DNA from: Pseudomonadales bacterium
GTDB taxonomy: Bacteria > Pseudomonadota > Gammaproteobacteria > Pseudomonadales > UBA5518
Assembly (NCBI GenBank): GCA_024234165.1
Contig: JACKOP010000003.1
Location: forward strand, 725,742-789,741
Direction: 5' to 3'
Length of the DNA: 64,000 nt
The translations under genes were made by a program, and so were the position numbers. This document shows positions 17,768 to 26,569 of the stretch, piece after piece. Positions within the stretch are counted from its first letter, which is position 1; each line of letters begins with the position of its first letter. The notes below the pieces were generated by a model. That model was not told where the DNA came from. It saw nothing but the letters and a program-made list of their open reading frames with translations, and ran no database searches.

Positions 17768-18274
17768 TCAAGCGTTCTTCATCGCGCGCTTTGCGGGCTG
17801 GCGCCCGAGTGCACCTGGCAGCGCACGGCCCTTGATTTCCTGCTCGCGGCGCTTAGACAGCAGCCAGCGGTGCAGACGCTCGATCACCACATCATCGCCG
17901 ATCTGATCAGGCCCCTTCAGCGCGCACTCCCATACGATCGCGACTCGCCATCCCGATTCGCGATAAATGTGCAGGTTGCGCCGGTCTCGCAACCGGTTCT
18001 GGCGGACCTTCTCCTTCCAGAATTCGCGGCGCGTCGAGGGAATCCTGTATAGCGGACAGTTGTGACCATGCCAGAAGCAGCCGTTCACCAGCACTATGGC
18101 CTCATATTTCGGCAGCACGATATCCGGCCGACCGGGGATCTTGCGCACGTGCAGTCTGTAGCGAAAACCTGCGCGATGGAGGCCGCGCCGGATCACCATT
18201 TCCGGCCTTGTGTTCGCGCCCCGTATGCCGGCCATCATGCGCGAGCGTGTTTGCGCGTCAACCACATCCGTCAT
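17768..18274 (-). CDS. vsr: Very short patch repair endonuclease Vsr
   Basis: A 168-residue Vsr-type endonuclease, which nicks at T:G mismatches left when a 5-methylcytosine deaminates. The family start (MTDVVDAQTRSRMMAGIRG) and the catalytic/zinc region (GRPDIVLPKY, NGCFWHGHNCPLY) are clear. The start is ATG at 18274 with GGAG in front; an in-frame GTG two codons earlier is less likely. It is divergent from an EcoRII-type cytosine methyltransferase, whose 5mC product in CCWGG is the usual Vsr substrate context. It therefore protects the genome from mutation by its neighbour. The C-terminus is basic. Confidence 0.93.
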   Translation of the reverse strand: MTDVVDAQTRSRMMAGIRGANTRPEMVIRRGLHRAGFRYRLHVRKIPGRPDIVLPKYEAIVLVNGCFWHGHNCPLYRIPSTRREFWKEKVRQNRLRDRRNLHIYRESGWRVAIVWECALKGPDQIGDDVVIERLHRWLLSKRREQEIKGRALPGALGRQPAKRAMKNA

Positions 18275-18519
18275 ATGCACTCCGCCACTTCGCGGATCGG
18301 ACCCCGCTGCACCCGACCCTGTCCGGGCAGGTTAGCGGAGCACACTGGTGCGCACCACGACTTCTGGTTGACCAGCAGCGGATTCAGTGAAGACAGAGGA
18401 TGAGTAGATGACAAGGGTATATCTCGCGGCTTCTGCGCGTCTGGAAGGAGGTCGTGCGAGTGGTCGGGCAGGAAGCCAATGTCGTGATGTGGTGGCTGAA
18501 GTCGTCGCGAAGCGCTCGC

Positions 18520-18548
18520 TTGTCGTGCGCATGCATCATGTATATATA
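18520..18548 (+). promoter_or_regulatory. Candidate promoter of the restriction-modification operon
   Basis: TTGTCG (18520-18525) and TATATA (18543-18548) are spaced 17 bases apart. The predicted start is near 18555, just before the methyltransferase frame. In EcoRII the methyltransferase represses its own promoter, so this site is a plausible target of the protein's N-terminal domain. Confidence 0.5.
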
Positions 18549-18558
18549 GACAGCACGC

Positions 18559-19914
18559 ATGCCCGCTGGCAGAATGTCCGGAAATTTCCCGCGGATGACC
18601 TGCCAGATGGACGAGCACCCGTTCTACGAAGCCCTCGATTCAGCGCTGGAAGTAATCCCGGCCTCCGGGATTGCCCGACACCTGAAGAGCAACGAACGCA
18701 ATGTCCGGCGGTGGTCCAGCCGCGACTGCCTCCCCCGCGACGCCGACGATCGCATCGAGCAGTTGCGGCAGTTGTACCTTCCGTTCCTGCGCAAGCCGGT
18801 CCCCGGAACGTTCAGTTTCATCGACCTGTTTGCCGGTATCGGCGGGTTGCGGCAGGCGTTCGAGTCCGTTGGCGGCGAGTGCGTTTTCACCAGTGAGTGG
18901 GACGAATACGCACAGCGGACCTATAAGGCCAATTACCGGTCCCATGAGGAGATCCACGGTGACATCACAACGGTAGCAGCCGGCGATATACCGCAGCACG
19001 ATGTGCTGCTGGCCGGATTCCCGTGTCAGCCCTTCTCGATTGCCGGTGTTTCGAAGAAGAACGCACTGGGCCGCAATCACGGGTTTCTCGACGAGACACA
19101 GGGCACCCTGTTCTTCGACGTCGCCCGGATCATCGCGGAAAAGGCCCCCAAAGCCTTCGTTCTGGAAAACGTGAAGAACCTGCGCTCCCATGACAAGGGA
19201 CGCACATTCGAGGTGATGCGCAACGTGCTCACGCGGGATCTCGGCTACGAAATCCAGTTTCGGGTGATCGACGGAATGCATTTCGTCCCCCAGCATCGTG
19301 AAAGGATCGTTATTGTCGGCTTTCGGGAGAAGGTGAACTTCTCGTTTGACAGCATGGAACTGCCGGATAGAGGGCTGGTGAGGCTGTCTGCCATCCTGCA
19401 CCCCGAAGACGGCTCCGAGATAATTCCGGAGCACGACGGCGATCGCTACGTGAACCCCGGGACAGGCAAGGTCAGCGACAAGTACACGTTGACACCGAAA
19501 TTATGGAGTTACCTTCAGGCTTACGCGGACAAGCACAGGGCAGCCGGCAATGGCTTCGGTTTCGGCCTGGTCGGTCCCGAGGATATCGCTCGGACACTGT
19601 CTGCGCGCTACTACAAGGACGGTTCCGAGATCCTGGTTAGGCAACGAAGGAATCAGCTGCCACGCCGGCTCACCCCGCGCGAGTGCGCTCGACTGATGGG
19701 TTTTCTGGACTCATTCAAGATTCCGGTATCGGATACCAGGGCTTACAAGCAGTTCGGAAATTCGGTCGTGGTTCCGGTCTTTCGGGAAGTGGCGCGGCTC
19801 ATGCGGCCGCACGTCGCCGAGAAGGCGCAGGTCAAGGCAAGACGCGACCGCAATGGGCGCCCATGCCTGAACGAGCAGCCAGCAGAAAATGCCGTGGTGG
19901 AAATGGCACTGTGA
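18559..19914 (+). CDS. EcoRII/Dcm-type DNA (cytosine-5) methyltransferase
   Basis: A C5-cytosine methyltransferase of up to 451 residues that makes 5-methylcytosine, very likely in CCWGG. The motifs appear in order: SAM-binding FIDLFAGIGGLRQAF, catalytic GFPCQPFSIAG, ENVKN, and QHRERIVIVGF; the end has YKQFGNSVVVPV. The first ~70 residues look like a helix-turn-helix extension (IARHLKSNERNVRRW), as in M.EcoRII, which represses its own transcription. The start is uncertain: ATGs at 18559, 18574, 18595 and 18607 are in frame and none has a strong ribosome site. The stop overlaps the restriction gene start (GTGA). CCWGG specificity is inferred from the adjacent EcoRII-like enzyme and Vsr. Confidence 0.93.
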   Translation: MPAGRMSGNFPRMTCQMDEHPFYEALDSALEVIPASGIARHLKSNERNVRRWSSRDCLPRDADDRIEQLRQLYLPFLRKPVPGTFSFIDLFAGIGGLRQAFESVGGECVFTSEWDEYAQRTYKANYRSHEEIHGDITTVAAGDIPQHDVLLAGFPCQPFSIAGVSKKNALGRNHGFLDETQGTLFFDVARIIAEKAPKAFVLENVKNLRSHDKGRTFEVMRNVLTRDLGYEIQFRVIDGMHFVPQHRERIVIVGFREKVNFSFDSMELPDRGLVRLSAILHPEDGSEIIPEHDGDRYVNPGTGKVSDKYTLTPKLWSYLQAYADKHRAAGNGFGFGLVGPEDIARTLSARYYKDGSEILVRQRRNQLPRRLTPRECARLMGFLDSFKIPVSDTRAYKQFGNSVVVPVFREVARLMRPHVAEKAQVKARRDRNGRPCLNEQPAENAVVEMAL

Positions 19915-21095
19915 CTACAGAGCCGTTCGAGGCCTGGCTTCGGGACCGGCGTGCGTCGCCGGAGTGGTTTTGCTTCATCAAGCGCCTCGCGGCCAACGAC
20001 ACGCTTGCTACAGGTTCGCATCAGGCGGGTCCGTACCTGCCGAAGAATGTCGCTTTCCGGCTCTTCCCCTCGATAAGCGATCCGGGGCTGCAAAATCCAG
20101 ATGCATATCTGACCGCCATCATTGACTCACACGACCAACCCGGGGTGAACGTCCGGATAACGTGGTACAACGGCAGGACCCGCGACGAGTGCCACATCAC
20201 GCGCTGGGGTGGTAAGAACTCACCTTTGCTCGATCCGGACGCAACGGGGTCAATTGCCGTGTTTGCATTCCGGAAGGTTGAGTCCCGGGACGCTGACGCA
20301 TGTCTTGTCTGGATCTGTAATCTCGAAGAGGAAGAACTGCTCGAGGGATATGTCGGGACAATTGAACCGGGAGCGCCTCTTTTCCTTGAATCCGGGCTCA
20401 AACCCGCCTCCGTCGTGGATACCGGACATATACCCAGTTGCTGGCTGACTCCAGAAACCATACCTGCGGAGTGGCAAGAGCGTTTCCCGTCGGGTGCCAC
20501 AATCGTGGAACGTTGCGTAACGCTGCGTCCGCTCGTCGGACTGAGCGCCGACAAGCGCCTTATCGGTCGGCGACAGTGTGAGTACGAGATGTTTCGATCG
20601 ATCGAACAGATCGTTGTCCTTCCGCGAATTTCGCGCGGCTTCTCGTCCGTGGATGATTTCATCAATTACAGCAATGCGGTCAGCAATCGTCGCAAGTCGC
20701 GATCGGGGCGCTCACTGGAACTGCATCTGGCTCGACTGTTCGAGGAAGAGGGCGTCAAGCATTCCCATGGAGAAGTATCGGAGGGTGCAAAAAAGCCGGA
20801 TTTCCTGTTTCCGTCCGCCGAACACTACCGGAGAGGCGAAAGTCCCCTGTGGATGCTCGCCGCGAAGACGACTTGCAAGGATCGCTGGCGGCAGATTCTG
20901 AACGAAGCCGATCGCATTCCCGTAAAACACCTGGCCACACTCCAGGAGGGCGTATCCTGCAACCAGTATGACGAGATGAGGAAGGCTGGCGTCAGGCTGG
21001 TCGTTCCTGAACCGCTACACACGCGATACCCAAGGGAGATCCGGCCGGAACTGCTCACGGTTGGTCAGTTCATCTCCATGGTCAAGTCGGGCTGA
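19911..21095 (+). CDS. EcoRII-type restriction endonuclease
   Basis: A 394-residue type IIE enzyme closely resembling EcoRII across its length. The N-terminal effector-binding domain carries FIKRLAANDTLATGSHQ and HITRWGGKNSPLLDP. The C-terminal catalytic domain carries SNRRKSRSGRSLELHLARLF, the PD-(D/E)XK core KKPDFLFPSA with AAKTTCKDRW, and LATLQEGVSCNQY. EcoRII cleaves before CCWGG and needs two or more sites. The start is a GTG that overlaps the methyltransferase stop by four bases, so expression of the two is coupled. All expected motifs are intact, so the system looks active. Confidence 0.93.
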   Translation: MTTEPFEAWLRDRRASPEWFCFIKRLAANDTLATGSHQAGPYLPKNVAFRLFPSISDPGLQNPDAYLTAIIDSHDQPGVNVRITWYNGRTRDECHITRWGGKNSPLLDPDATGSIAVFAFRKVESRDADACLVWICNLEEEELLEGYVGTIEPGAPLFLESGLKPASVVDTGHIPSCWLTPETIPAEWQERFPSGATIVERCVTLRPLVGLSADKRLIGRRQCEYEMFRSIEQIVVLPRISRGFSSVDDFINYSNAVSNRRKSRSGRSLELHLARLFEEEGVKHSHGEVSEGAKKPDFLFPSAEHYRRGESPLWMLAAKTTCKDRWRQILNEADRIPVKHLATLQEGVSCNQYDEMRKAGVRLVVPEPLHTRYPREIRPELLTVGQFISMVKSG

Positions 21096-21880
21096 GCAGG
21101 GCGCGCGTCTGTTGCTGACCGCGACCTTGCAGCGCTGACGACTTGGACTGCCAACGCTTTGCCCCATTCAATCGCGACCAGATGCGCGCCCTCTGCAAGG
21201 GCAGACACATCCGGCCGGGGCGTACCGGATATCGCATAGCGGTAGGCAAGCGACGGGGCATCCTCACCATCCCTGTCGCCACCAAGCGTCAGCATCCAGT
21301 CCTGCCAAAGTGCCGTCCGGTCCCACCCGCCGGTTTTGCCAGACCGCTCGCGCACGTTCCCTCGGTCAGCTGTTGCCACAGCAGTTCGCAGGCTTCCTCA
21401 GGGATCCCCTCCGGCATGCTCGAACGTCCCGACCACGTTGCCGTAGAGCATTCAGTGATGGTGCTCCTGCATGAACGCAGCAGAAGGCTCCCGCGTCCAC
21501 TGCAGTGCAAATCGCAGCGGACAGATGTGTACCGATGCAAGCGCCCTGCGGTGTATCTGCTTTATGGTTCCGGCGAACTGTTCGTCCGGAACGTCCGGGT
21601 TCGGGGGAAGCGGAGCACTGAGCAGGGCGGTGCGTTCCGCGCCGGCGGCAACGCGGGATACGTTGACGCCACGTGCACGTGCCAGAACCGCATCCCAGCG
21701 AGGCACCGGTGCGCAAGTACAGGTGAGGGATCGTGTGGATCCCCACCGATATCCGAAATCCAGCTCAGCGTGACTGGCTGCCCCTCCTCTACACCGTCCA
21801 GTGCAAGCCACAGCAAATAGATGTCGCCCAGCGTCGCGTGCACGATGATGGCGATCACCCGGCACGTCAGCCAAGCTTGC
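21070..21880 (-). pseudogene. Eroded gene of unknown function
   Basis: On the minus strand, protein-like pieces follow one another in different frames. They begin with GDIYLLWLALDGVEEGQPV and SWISDIGGDPHD, continue through PLPPNPDVPDEQFAGTIKQI and RFALQWTREPSAAFMQ, and end with EEACELLWQQLTEG and LVAIEWGKALAVQVV. At least three frameshifts or stops separate them. The order and spacing suggest one former gene of about 270 codons. I do not recognise the family. Its 5' end runs into the transposase remnant at 21877, so insertion may have inactivated it. It converges on the EcoRII gene. Confidence 0.45.
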
Positions 21881-22250
21881 AACGACAAGCGCGAAGTCGA
21901 GCCCACGATCGAGGCTGTTGAGTTCTTGCCCAAGGCGCTGGGTCAGGTGCAGTCGCTGATTGCGGACGACGGCTACTGCAGTCAGGCCAACGTGCAAGCC
22001 TGCCGCGACGCGGGCATTGAGCCGCTACTGGCGATCAGGCAAGAGGTGCCACCACCTGCCCGTGATGCAGCGCTTCGCCCCGATGCATCTGCGCCCGAGA
22101 CGGCCGATCCGGTTGTGCAGATGGCGCACCGGCTGGGCACCCAGACCGGGCGGGCGCTGTACAAGCTGCGCAAGCAGTCGGTGGAGCCTGGTGGCCATGG
22201 CTTGGAACATCAAGCGCATGCATGTGCTGCGGGGGTGTGCATCCCGATCA
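21877..22250 (+). pseudogene. IS1182-like transposase remnant
   Basis: A C-terminal piece of a DDE transposase. Recognisable parts are NDKREVEPTIEA, LIADDGYCSQANVQACRDAG, MAHRLGTQTGRALYKLRKQS and, in another frame, WSLVAMAWNIKRMHVL. In IS1182-type transposases these segments occur in this order, with a longer stretch between the last two that is missing here. The N-terminal two thirds are absent. It is therefore an old, non-functional insertion. Confidence 0.7.
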
Positions 22251-22430
22251 CGCCTTCAATGAGCTGAGTGGCTCTTGAGGGGCCTTGTGGCGACCTCCAG
22301 AGCATTCGCACCGTCCCATTCGCGCAATACTGATCAAAAAATAGCCGCGTCCGCGGTCAACACGTCAGCGCGGACTCAAGTCCGACAGACTCCTGGGACC
22401 TGCGTTGCGGGATATGCGTCCATAGGGACA

Positions 22431-22524
22431 CGGTGCCGGTATTCACTGATGGCCTTTTTCGAAGGTCCAGCGTCGTCGACAAGCGACACCGTGCCAGAAA
22501 GGCAATCAGTGAACACCGACACCG
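22431..22524. repeat. 27-bp imperfect inverted repeat
   Basis: Arms at 22431-22457 and 22498-22524 match at 24 of 27 positions, with a 40-base spacer. They could be the terminal ends of insertion sequences left after decay, or a large hairpin. No gene lies between them. Confidence 0.6.
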
Positions 22525-22630
22525 TTTTGGGCACAGGCTGTGGCAGCAGGTCGCTTGGTCGCTATCGCCGAGAGGCAAGTTACCGAAGCACCGGCACCTG
22601 AGCAGTCCCCTGAACAGGGGATAATGGCGC

Positions 22631-23338
22631 ATGCCCGAGAACACTGACACGCCGCCTGAAGCACACCCGCCGGAGGACGGCGACGCGGCGCACCTCGTGC
22701 GCGACAGTGCCTTCGGCTACGAGTGCGGCGCCTGCGGGCGCTGCTGCTACCACAAGCGCATTCCGCTCGGCCCTTACGACGTGCTGCGGCTGGCGCGCCA
22801 CGCCAAGCTCGGGACTGGCGAGTTCCTGCGCCGGCACGTCGCGCCCGATGGTCCCTGGCTCGCCTCGCGCCCGGACGGCAGTTGCGTCTTTCTCGACGGC
22901 GGGCGTTGCACCGTGCACGCCGACCGGCCGCTCGCCTGCCGGGTCTATCCGCTCGGTCGCTGGGTCACGGCCGGCGAGGTGGAGACCTTCAGGACACTGC
23001 GGCTCCACCCGCAGAGCGCGGGGCGCTACGGACAGGACGGCACCGTCGCCGGCTTCCTCGAGCGCCAGGGTCTGTCACCTTACTTCGACGCCGTCGACCG
23101 CCTCCAGGCACTTTTCTACCGCCTGTTCGACGCCCTGCAGGGCGTCCTGCCTGTACGGCCGGAGCTGCGCCAGGTGACCGAGGCGGCGCTGCTCGCCCCG
23201 ACCGATGACGCAGGACTGCCGGGTTTTGCGGAGTGGCTGGATGCAGATGGCATCGTTGTCGGCAGCACGGGCAGGCCGTTCCCGAGGACGTCGAGGCGGT
23301 GCTGCAGTCGTACATCGAAGCCATCGATGCATGGCTGA
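22631..23338 (+). CDS. YkgJ-family zinc/iron-binding cysteine cluster protein, apparent frameshift near the 3' end
   Basis: A cytoplasmic Cys-cluster protein. The family pattern is clear: CGACGRCCYHKRIPL at residues 32-46, then CVFLDGGRC and RPLACRVYPLGRW. Function in the family is poorly defined; metal binding is presumed. After about codon 212 the sequence turns into a basic, unlikely tail. One extra base near 23268-23272 would instead give a normal acidic helical end (AVPEDVEAVLQSYIEAIDAW) that stops at 23364, overlapping the next gene by four bases. Thus the present frame probably has a one-base loss, either a real mutation or a sequence error. Confidence 0.8.
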   Translation: MPENTDTPPEAHPPEDGDAAHLVRDSAFGYECGACGRCCYHKRIPLGPYDVLRLARHAKLGTGEFLRRHVAPDGPWLASRPDGSCVFLDGGRCTVHADRPLACRVYPLGRWVTAGEVETFRTLRLHPQSAGRYGQDGTVAGFLERQGLSPYFDAVDRLQALFYRLFDALQGVLPVRPELRQVTEAALLAPTDDAGLPGFAEWLDADGIVVGSTGRPFPRTSRRCCSRTSKPSMHG

Positions 23339-23360
23339 AGACAACCGGAGGAGAGGCAGC

Positions 23361-23744
23361 ATGAGCAAACGCAGGCAATCGACCGGCGCGACGCCGGAAC
23401 CGCGTGACCACGCGCTGCGGCTCGCCGTGGCGGCAACGACGCTCGGCATGACCATGGGCATCGCACCTGCCACCGTGCTCGGTGCGGACGAGGCGGGGCC
23501 AGCGGCCGGGGACTCACCCGCTCAGGTGCAGGACCATGCCGCGCCGCGCGCAAAAGCCGGTGGGGCGTACCTGAAATTCGACGACGTCAAAGGCGAGTCC
23601 AGAGCCGGCGCACCCGCCGTCCAGAAAAAGTTCGAGAAGGTCCAGTTGCCGGACCGTTCTGATCACCAGTCCGAGCAGGGCGAAGCGGTGGGAGATGCCG
23701 CACAGAAGAGCGGGCAAGGCTCAGGTGCCGGTGGCCCGAAGTAA
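23361..23744 (+). CDS. Small secreted protein, unknown function
   Basis: A 127-residue protein with a Sec-type signal (basic start, hydrophobic segment around LAVAATTLGMTMGIAPATVL). The mature part is hydrophilic, Gly- and Ala-rich and low in complexity near the end. The segment AYLKFDDVKGES resembles the N-terminal strand of Hcp tube proteins, but the rest of that fold is missing, so this is a weak hint only. The ATG overlaps the restored stop of the YkgJ gene (ATGA), which supports both an operon and the frameshift interpretation there. Confidence 0.6.
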   Translation: MSKRRQSTGATPEPRDHALRLAVAATTLGMTMGIAPATVLGADEAGPAAGDSPAQVQDHAAPRAKAGGAYLKFDDVKGESRAGAPAVQKKFEKVQLPDRSDHQSEQGEAVGDAAQKSGQGSGAGGPK

Positions 23745-23804
23745 GACGTGGTGACGAGCAAGAAATAGCCAATTGGCGCAGGGGCCTGCATCGCGCGTCC
23801 CCGG

Positions 23805-24865
23805 CGAGGCTTTGCCACCTTCATTTCCGCTCGCACTTCTTCCTCGCCAATCCGTACAACAAGACCCCGTGCCGGGTCTGCACCGCCAACGGCCACTACG
23901 ACGTCATCGACCTGAAAGCCCTGCCCGAGGACTACCTGTCGCGCAGCAATTACCACTCCATGGCCGACCGTGCCAAACACGCCTGCCGTGTGCCACGTGT
24001 GGGCTGGACCGAAACCCGCACCGTGGTTCGTGCCCAAGGCGCAGATGACGCCGGAGGACGTGGTCCGCTGCGACGCGGCGAGGTGGCGCTGCCGGTGACG
24101 GAGTACTACCGGCTGGCGGTTCGCCGTGGCGCTCATCCTGCGGACGAACGCTCTGTCCGGCCGACGATCCTACCGAGAGGGCAGGGGCACATCGATCGCG
24201 TTTTCAGCATCACGTTTCGCCATCTCAATGACGTTGCTGTAAACGCTGGTTATTGGTCCTCGCTGGTCCTGGATTTCTACCGCCGAACCACGGGGAAGAA
24301 GGATTTCCGTGGTGATATTGGCGACAAGTTCCCGGTTGCCCAAGCCAGTAATCCGCGCATAGCCGCACGCGCATTGGCGCTGATCGCGCTCACCACCCAC
24401 TACGCCGATCGCTGGGAACCGGTCTTCGATCTCGCCTTCATCGACCCGCGCTGGAGCCAACCCGGCAACCCGCGCCTGCCGCAGGGCTTCTTCGCCAGCC
24501 TCACGCCGACATGGCAACGTGATTGCGCTCTGCGTTCCGACTGTGCCCGCCGCATGGCGCTGGTCGAGATCGACGTGCTGGTCGCCCAGGCCCTGGGCCT
24601 CACCCTCGACGAACTGCTGCTGATCTACCGCGCGCAGTTCCCGGTGATGCCGCAGTACGAGCGTGATACCTGGTGCGACATCGAGGGCCGCATCGTCTTC
24701 ACCAGCTCCAAGGGCCTGATGGGCGTCGGCGCTGCCGCGCTAGGCCGGTGCGCGCTGGAATTCTCCGATGGCCCACATCGGCTCATCATCGAGTACGTTG
24801 CACCTGTTGCGACCGCCAGCCGCGAGGCGGACTACCGCAGCGTTTGGGTGTTTTTTGCGGCGTAA
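23805..24865 (+). pseudogene. Remnant of a large restriction/defence-type DNA methyltransferase
   Basis: The C-terminal third of a big class of DNA methyltransferases found in type IIG and DISARM-like defence loci. Visible parts are HFFLANPYNKTPCRVC, IDLKALPEDYLSRSNYHS, PKAQMTPEDVVRCDAARW, HLNDVAVNAGYWSSLVLDFY, and LLLIYRAQFPVMPQYERDTW with IVFTSSKGLMGVG. The pieces lie in more than one frame; the catalytic N-terminal part is missing and an internal part after GLMGVG seems deleted. The last stretch (24172-24865) is open and might still be translated. It is a decayed gene, not a working enzyme. Confidence 0.65.
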
Positions 24866-24905
24866 GCCCGGGAACGGAAGGTCGTGCTTGCCATGGGAGT
24901 AAAGC

Positions 24906-24951
24906 GGCTTTATAAGGCAACTAATCAGGTATAAATAGCGCTATAAGGCTA
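24906..24951. promoter_or_regulatory. Candidate HipB operator
   Basis: Two copies of TATAAGGC (24911-24918 and 24943-24950) stand 32 bases apart, about three helical turns. Each is part of a near-palindrome: GGCTTTATAAGGC on the left and TAGCGCTATAAGGCTA on the right. They end directly at the hipB start codon, fitting the usual autorepression of hipBA by HipB. Confidence 0.55.
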
Positions 24952-25287
24952 ATGTCAAAAACCAACCTCCTGCGTACCACCCCACCGATCGAGGTCGAAG
25001 CGACTTTGCAGCGACTGGGTGTGAACCTGAAGACCGCGCGCCTGCGGCGCAACCTTACCGTGGCCCAGGCGGCACAGAAGATCGGTACCGGTCCGCGTGC
25101 GGTGGCGGATGCAGAGAAAGGCAAGCCGACCACCGCCATCGCCACCTATCTCGCGCTGCTGTGGGCCTATGGCCTGCTGCAACAGGCCGATTCGTTGGCC
25201 GCGCCGAGCACGGATGACGTGGGCGAAGCCTTGTCCGAACGCCGCGAGCGGGCACGCTCGCGGCGCCGACTCGACAACGATTTTTGA
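24952..25287 (+). CDS. hipB: HipB-like antitoxin, XRE-family regulator
   Basis: A 111-residue protein with a helix-turn-helix domain at about residues 22-75 (LGVNLKTARLRRNLTVAQAA, then GTGPRAVADAEKG). The C-terminus is a basic Arg-rich tail, unlike the short tail of E. coli HipB. It lies 18 bases before hipA in the standard antitoxin-toxin order. It should bind HipA and repress the promoter through the repeats just upstream. The start ATG directly follows the right-hand operator half. Confidence 0.85.
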   Translation: MSKTNLLRTTPPIEVEATLQRLGVNLKTARLRRNLTVAQAAQKIGTGPRAVADAEKGKPTTAIATYLALLWAYGLLQQADSLAAPSTDDVGEALSERRERARSRRRLDNDF

Positions 25288-25305
25288 CCACGGGATGACG
25301 CGGGC

Positions 25306-26568
25306 ATGAGTGAGTGCTTCGTCTACATCACCCTGCCGGGGCAGGTGCAAGCCGTCACCGCCGGGCGGTTCGAGCTGGGCGTCGGGCGCAACGGTGTGCC
25401 GGTCGGGCGTTTCGTCTATGGCCGTCGTTATCTGCAGCGCGATGACGCGGTGGAGATCGATCCGGTCGAGCTGCGCCTGGGCGAACGCGAGTACCAGACG
25501 ACCCATCACCGGGGCGTGTTCGGCGCGCTGCGCGATGCCGGGCCCGATTACTGGGGGCGGCTGGTGATCGAGCGCCACGCCGGCAGGCCGCCGGCGGACG
25601 AGCTGGGCTATCTGCTGGAGTCGGCCGATGATCGTGCTGGGGCGCTGGGTTTTGGCTTGGGCGTGCTGCCACCCGCGCCGCGCCGCGACTACAACCAGAC
25701 CCTGGAACTGGCGACGTTGCAGCAGGCTGCCGAAGCCTTGCTGGACGAGGGCGGCCGGTCGCAGGGCGCCACTGCGGCGCAGGTTGCCGAACTGCTGCAT
25801 GCGGGTTCGTCGATGGGTGGCGCTCGCCCGAAGGTGGTGGTCGAAGACGATGCGGCGCTGTGGCTGGCCAAGTTCAACCTCGCCAGTGATCGCTGGAACA
25901 TGGCGCGGGTTGAACACGCCATGCTGCGCCTGGCGGCACGCTGTGGCCTGGATGTGGCGCAAAGCAAGGTGGTCTCCGTGGCCGGGCGCGACGTGTTGCT
26001 GGTGCGCCGCTTCGACCGCGACCGGGCTGACGGTGGTTACCTGCGACACCGCATGGTCAGCGCCCTGAGCTTGCTGCGCGCCGACGAGGGTTACCAGGAC
26101 CGTCCGCGCTGGTCGTACCTGCTGCTGGCCGAAGAAGTACGTCGGGCGTGCCTGCACGCCGAGCGGGATGCGCAGGAGCTGTTCCGGCGCATGTGTTTCA
26201 ACGCGCTGATCTCCAACAATGACGACCATCCGCGCAACCATGCCTTGCTGGCACGTGGTCGTCACTGGCAGCTCTCGCCGGCCTATGATCTGACACCCAG
26301 CCCGCAGGTGAGCAGCGAGCGCCGTGATCTGGCGCTGACCATCGGGGATTTCGGCCGGGCCGCCACGGCGGAAAACCTGCTCTCGCAATCGGCGCGCTTC
26401 GGCCTGCGCCGTGACGATGCGCACGCGATCGTCGAAGCGATGCTGACCACCGTGCAATCGCAATGGTTTGCCACCGCACGCGCCGCCGGCGTGAGCGATG
26501 CCGATGGCGACCGGATCGCCGGGGCGTTTGCCTATCCGGGATTCCGGCCAGCGAGGGAGCCGGAATGA
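25306..26568 (+). CDS. hipA: HipA-like serine/threonine kinase toxin
   Basis: A 420-residue HipA-family kinase. HipA stops growth by phosphorylating glutamyl-tRNA synthetase or related targets, leading to persistence. The N-terminal subdomain (FELGVGRNGVPVGRFVYG) is followed by the Gly-rich nucleotide loop SSMGGARPKVVV (about residue 167), the catalytic loop LISNNDDHPRNHALL (about residue 303) and the metal-binding LSPAYDLTPS. All key residues appear intact, so the toxin is probably active. The module sits between two ruined defence genes, suggesting that it arrived as an insertion or outlived a larger defence island. Confidence 0.9.
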   Translation: MSECFVYITLPGQVQAVTAGRFELGVGRNGVPVGRFVYGRRYLQRDDAVEIDPVELRLGEREYQTTHHRGVFGALRDAGPDYWGRLVIERHAGRPPADELGYLLESADDRAGALGFGLGVLPPAPRRDYNQTLELATLQQAAEALLDEGGRSQGATAAQVAELLHAGSSMGGARPKVVVEDDAALWLAKFNLASDRWNMARVEHAMLRLAARCGLDVAQSKVVSVAGRDVLLVRRFDRDRADGGYLRHRMVSALSLLRADEGYQDRPRWSYLLLAEEVRRACLHAERDAQELFRRMCFNALISNNDDHPRNHALLARGRHWQLSPAYDLTPSPQVSSERRDLALTIGDFGRAATAENLLSQSARFGLRRDDAHAIVEAMLTTVQSQWFATARAAGVSDADGDRIAGAFAYPGFRPAREPE

Positions 26569-26569
26569 C

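Noticed and set aside
23361..23744. Hcp (type VI secretion tube) identity for the small secreted protein because of AYLKFDDVKGES
   Set aside because: Only one strand is similar, the protein has a Sec signal and a disordered end, and no other type VI gene is near.
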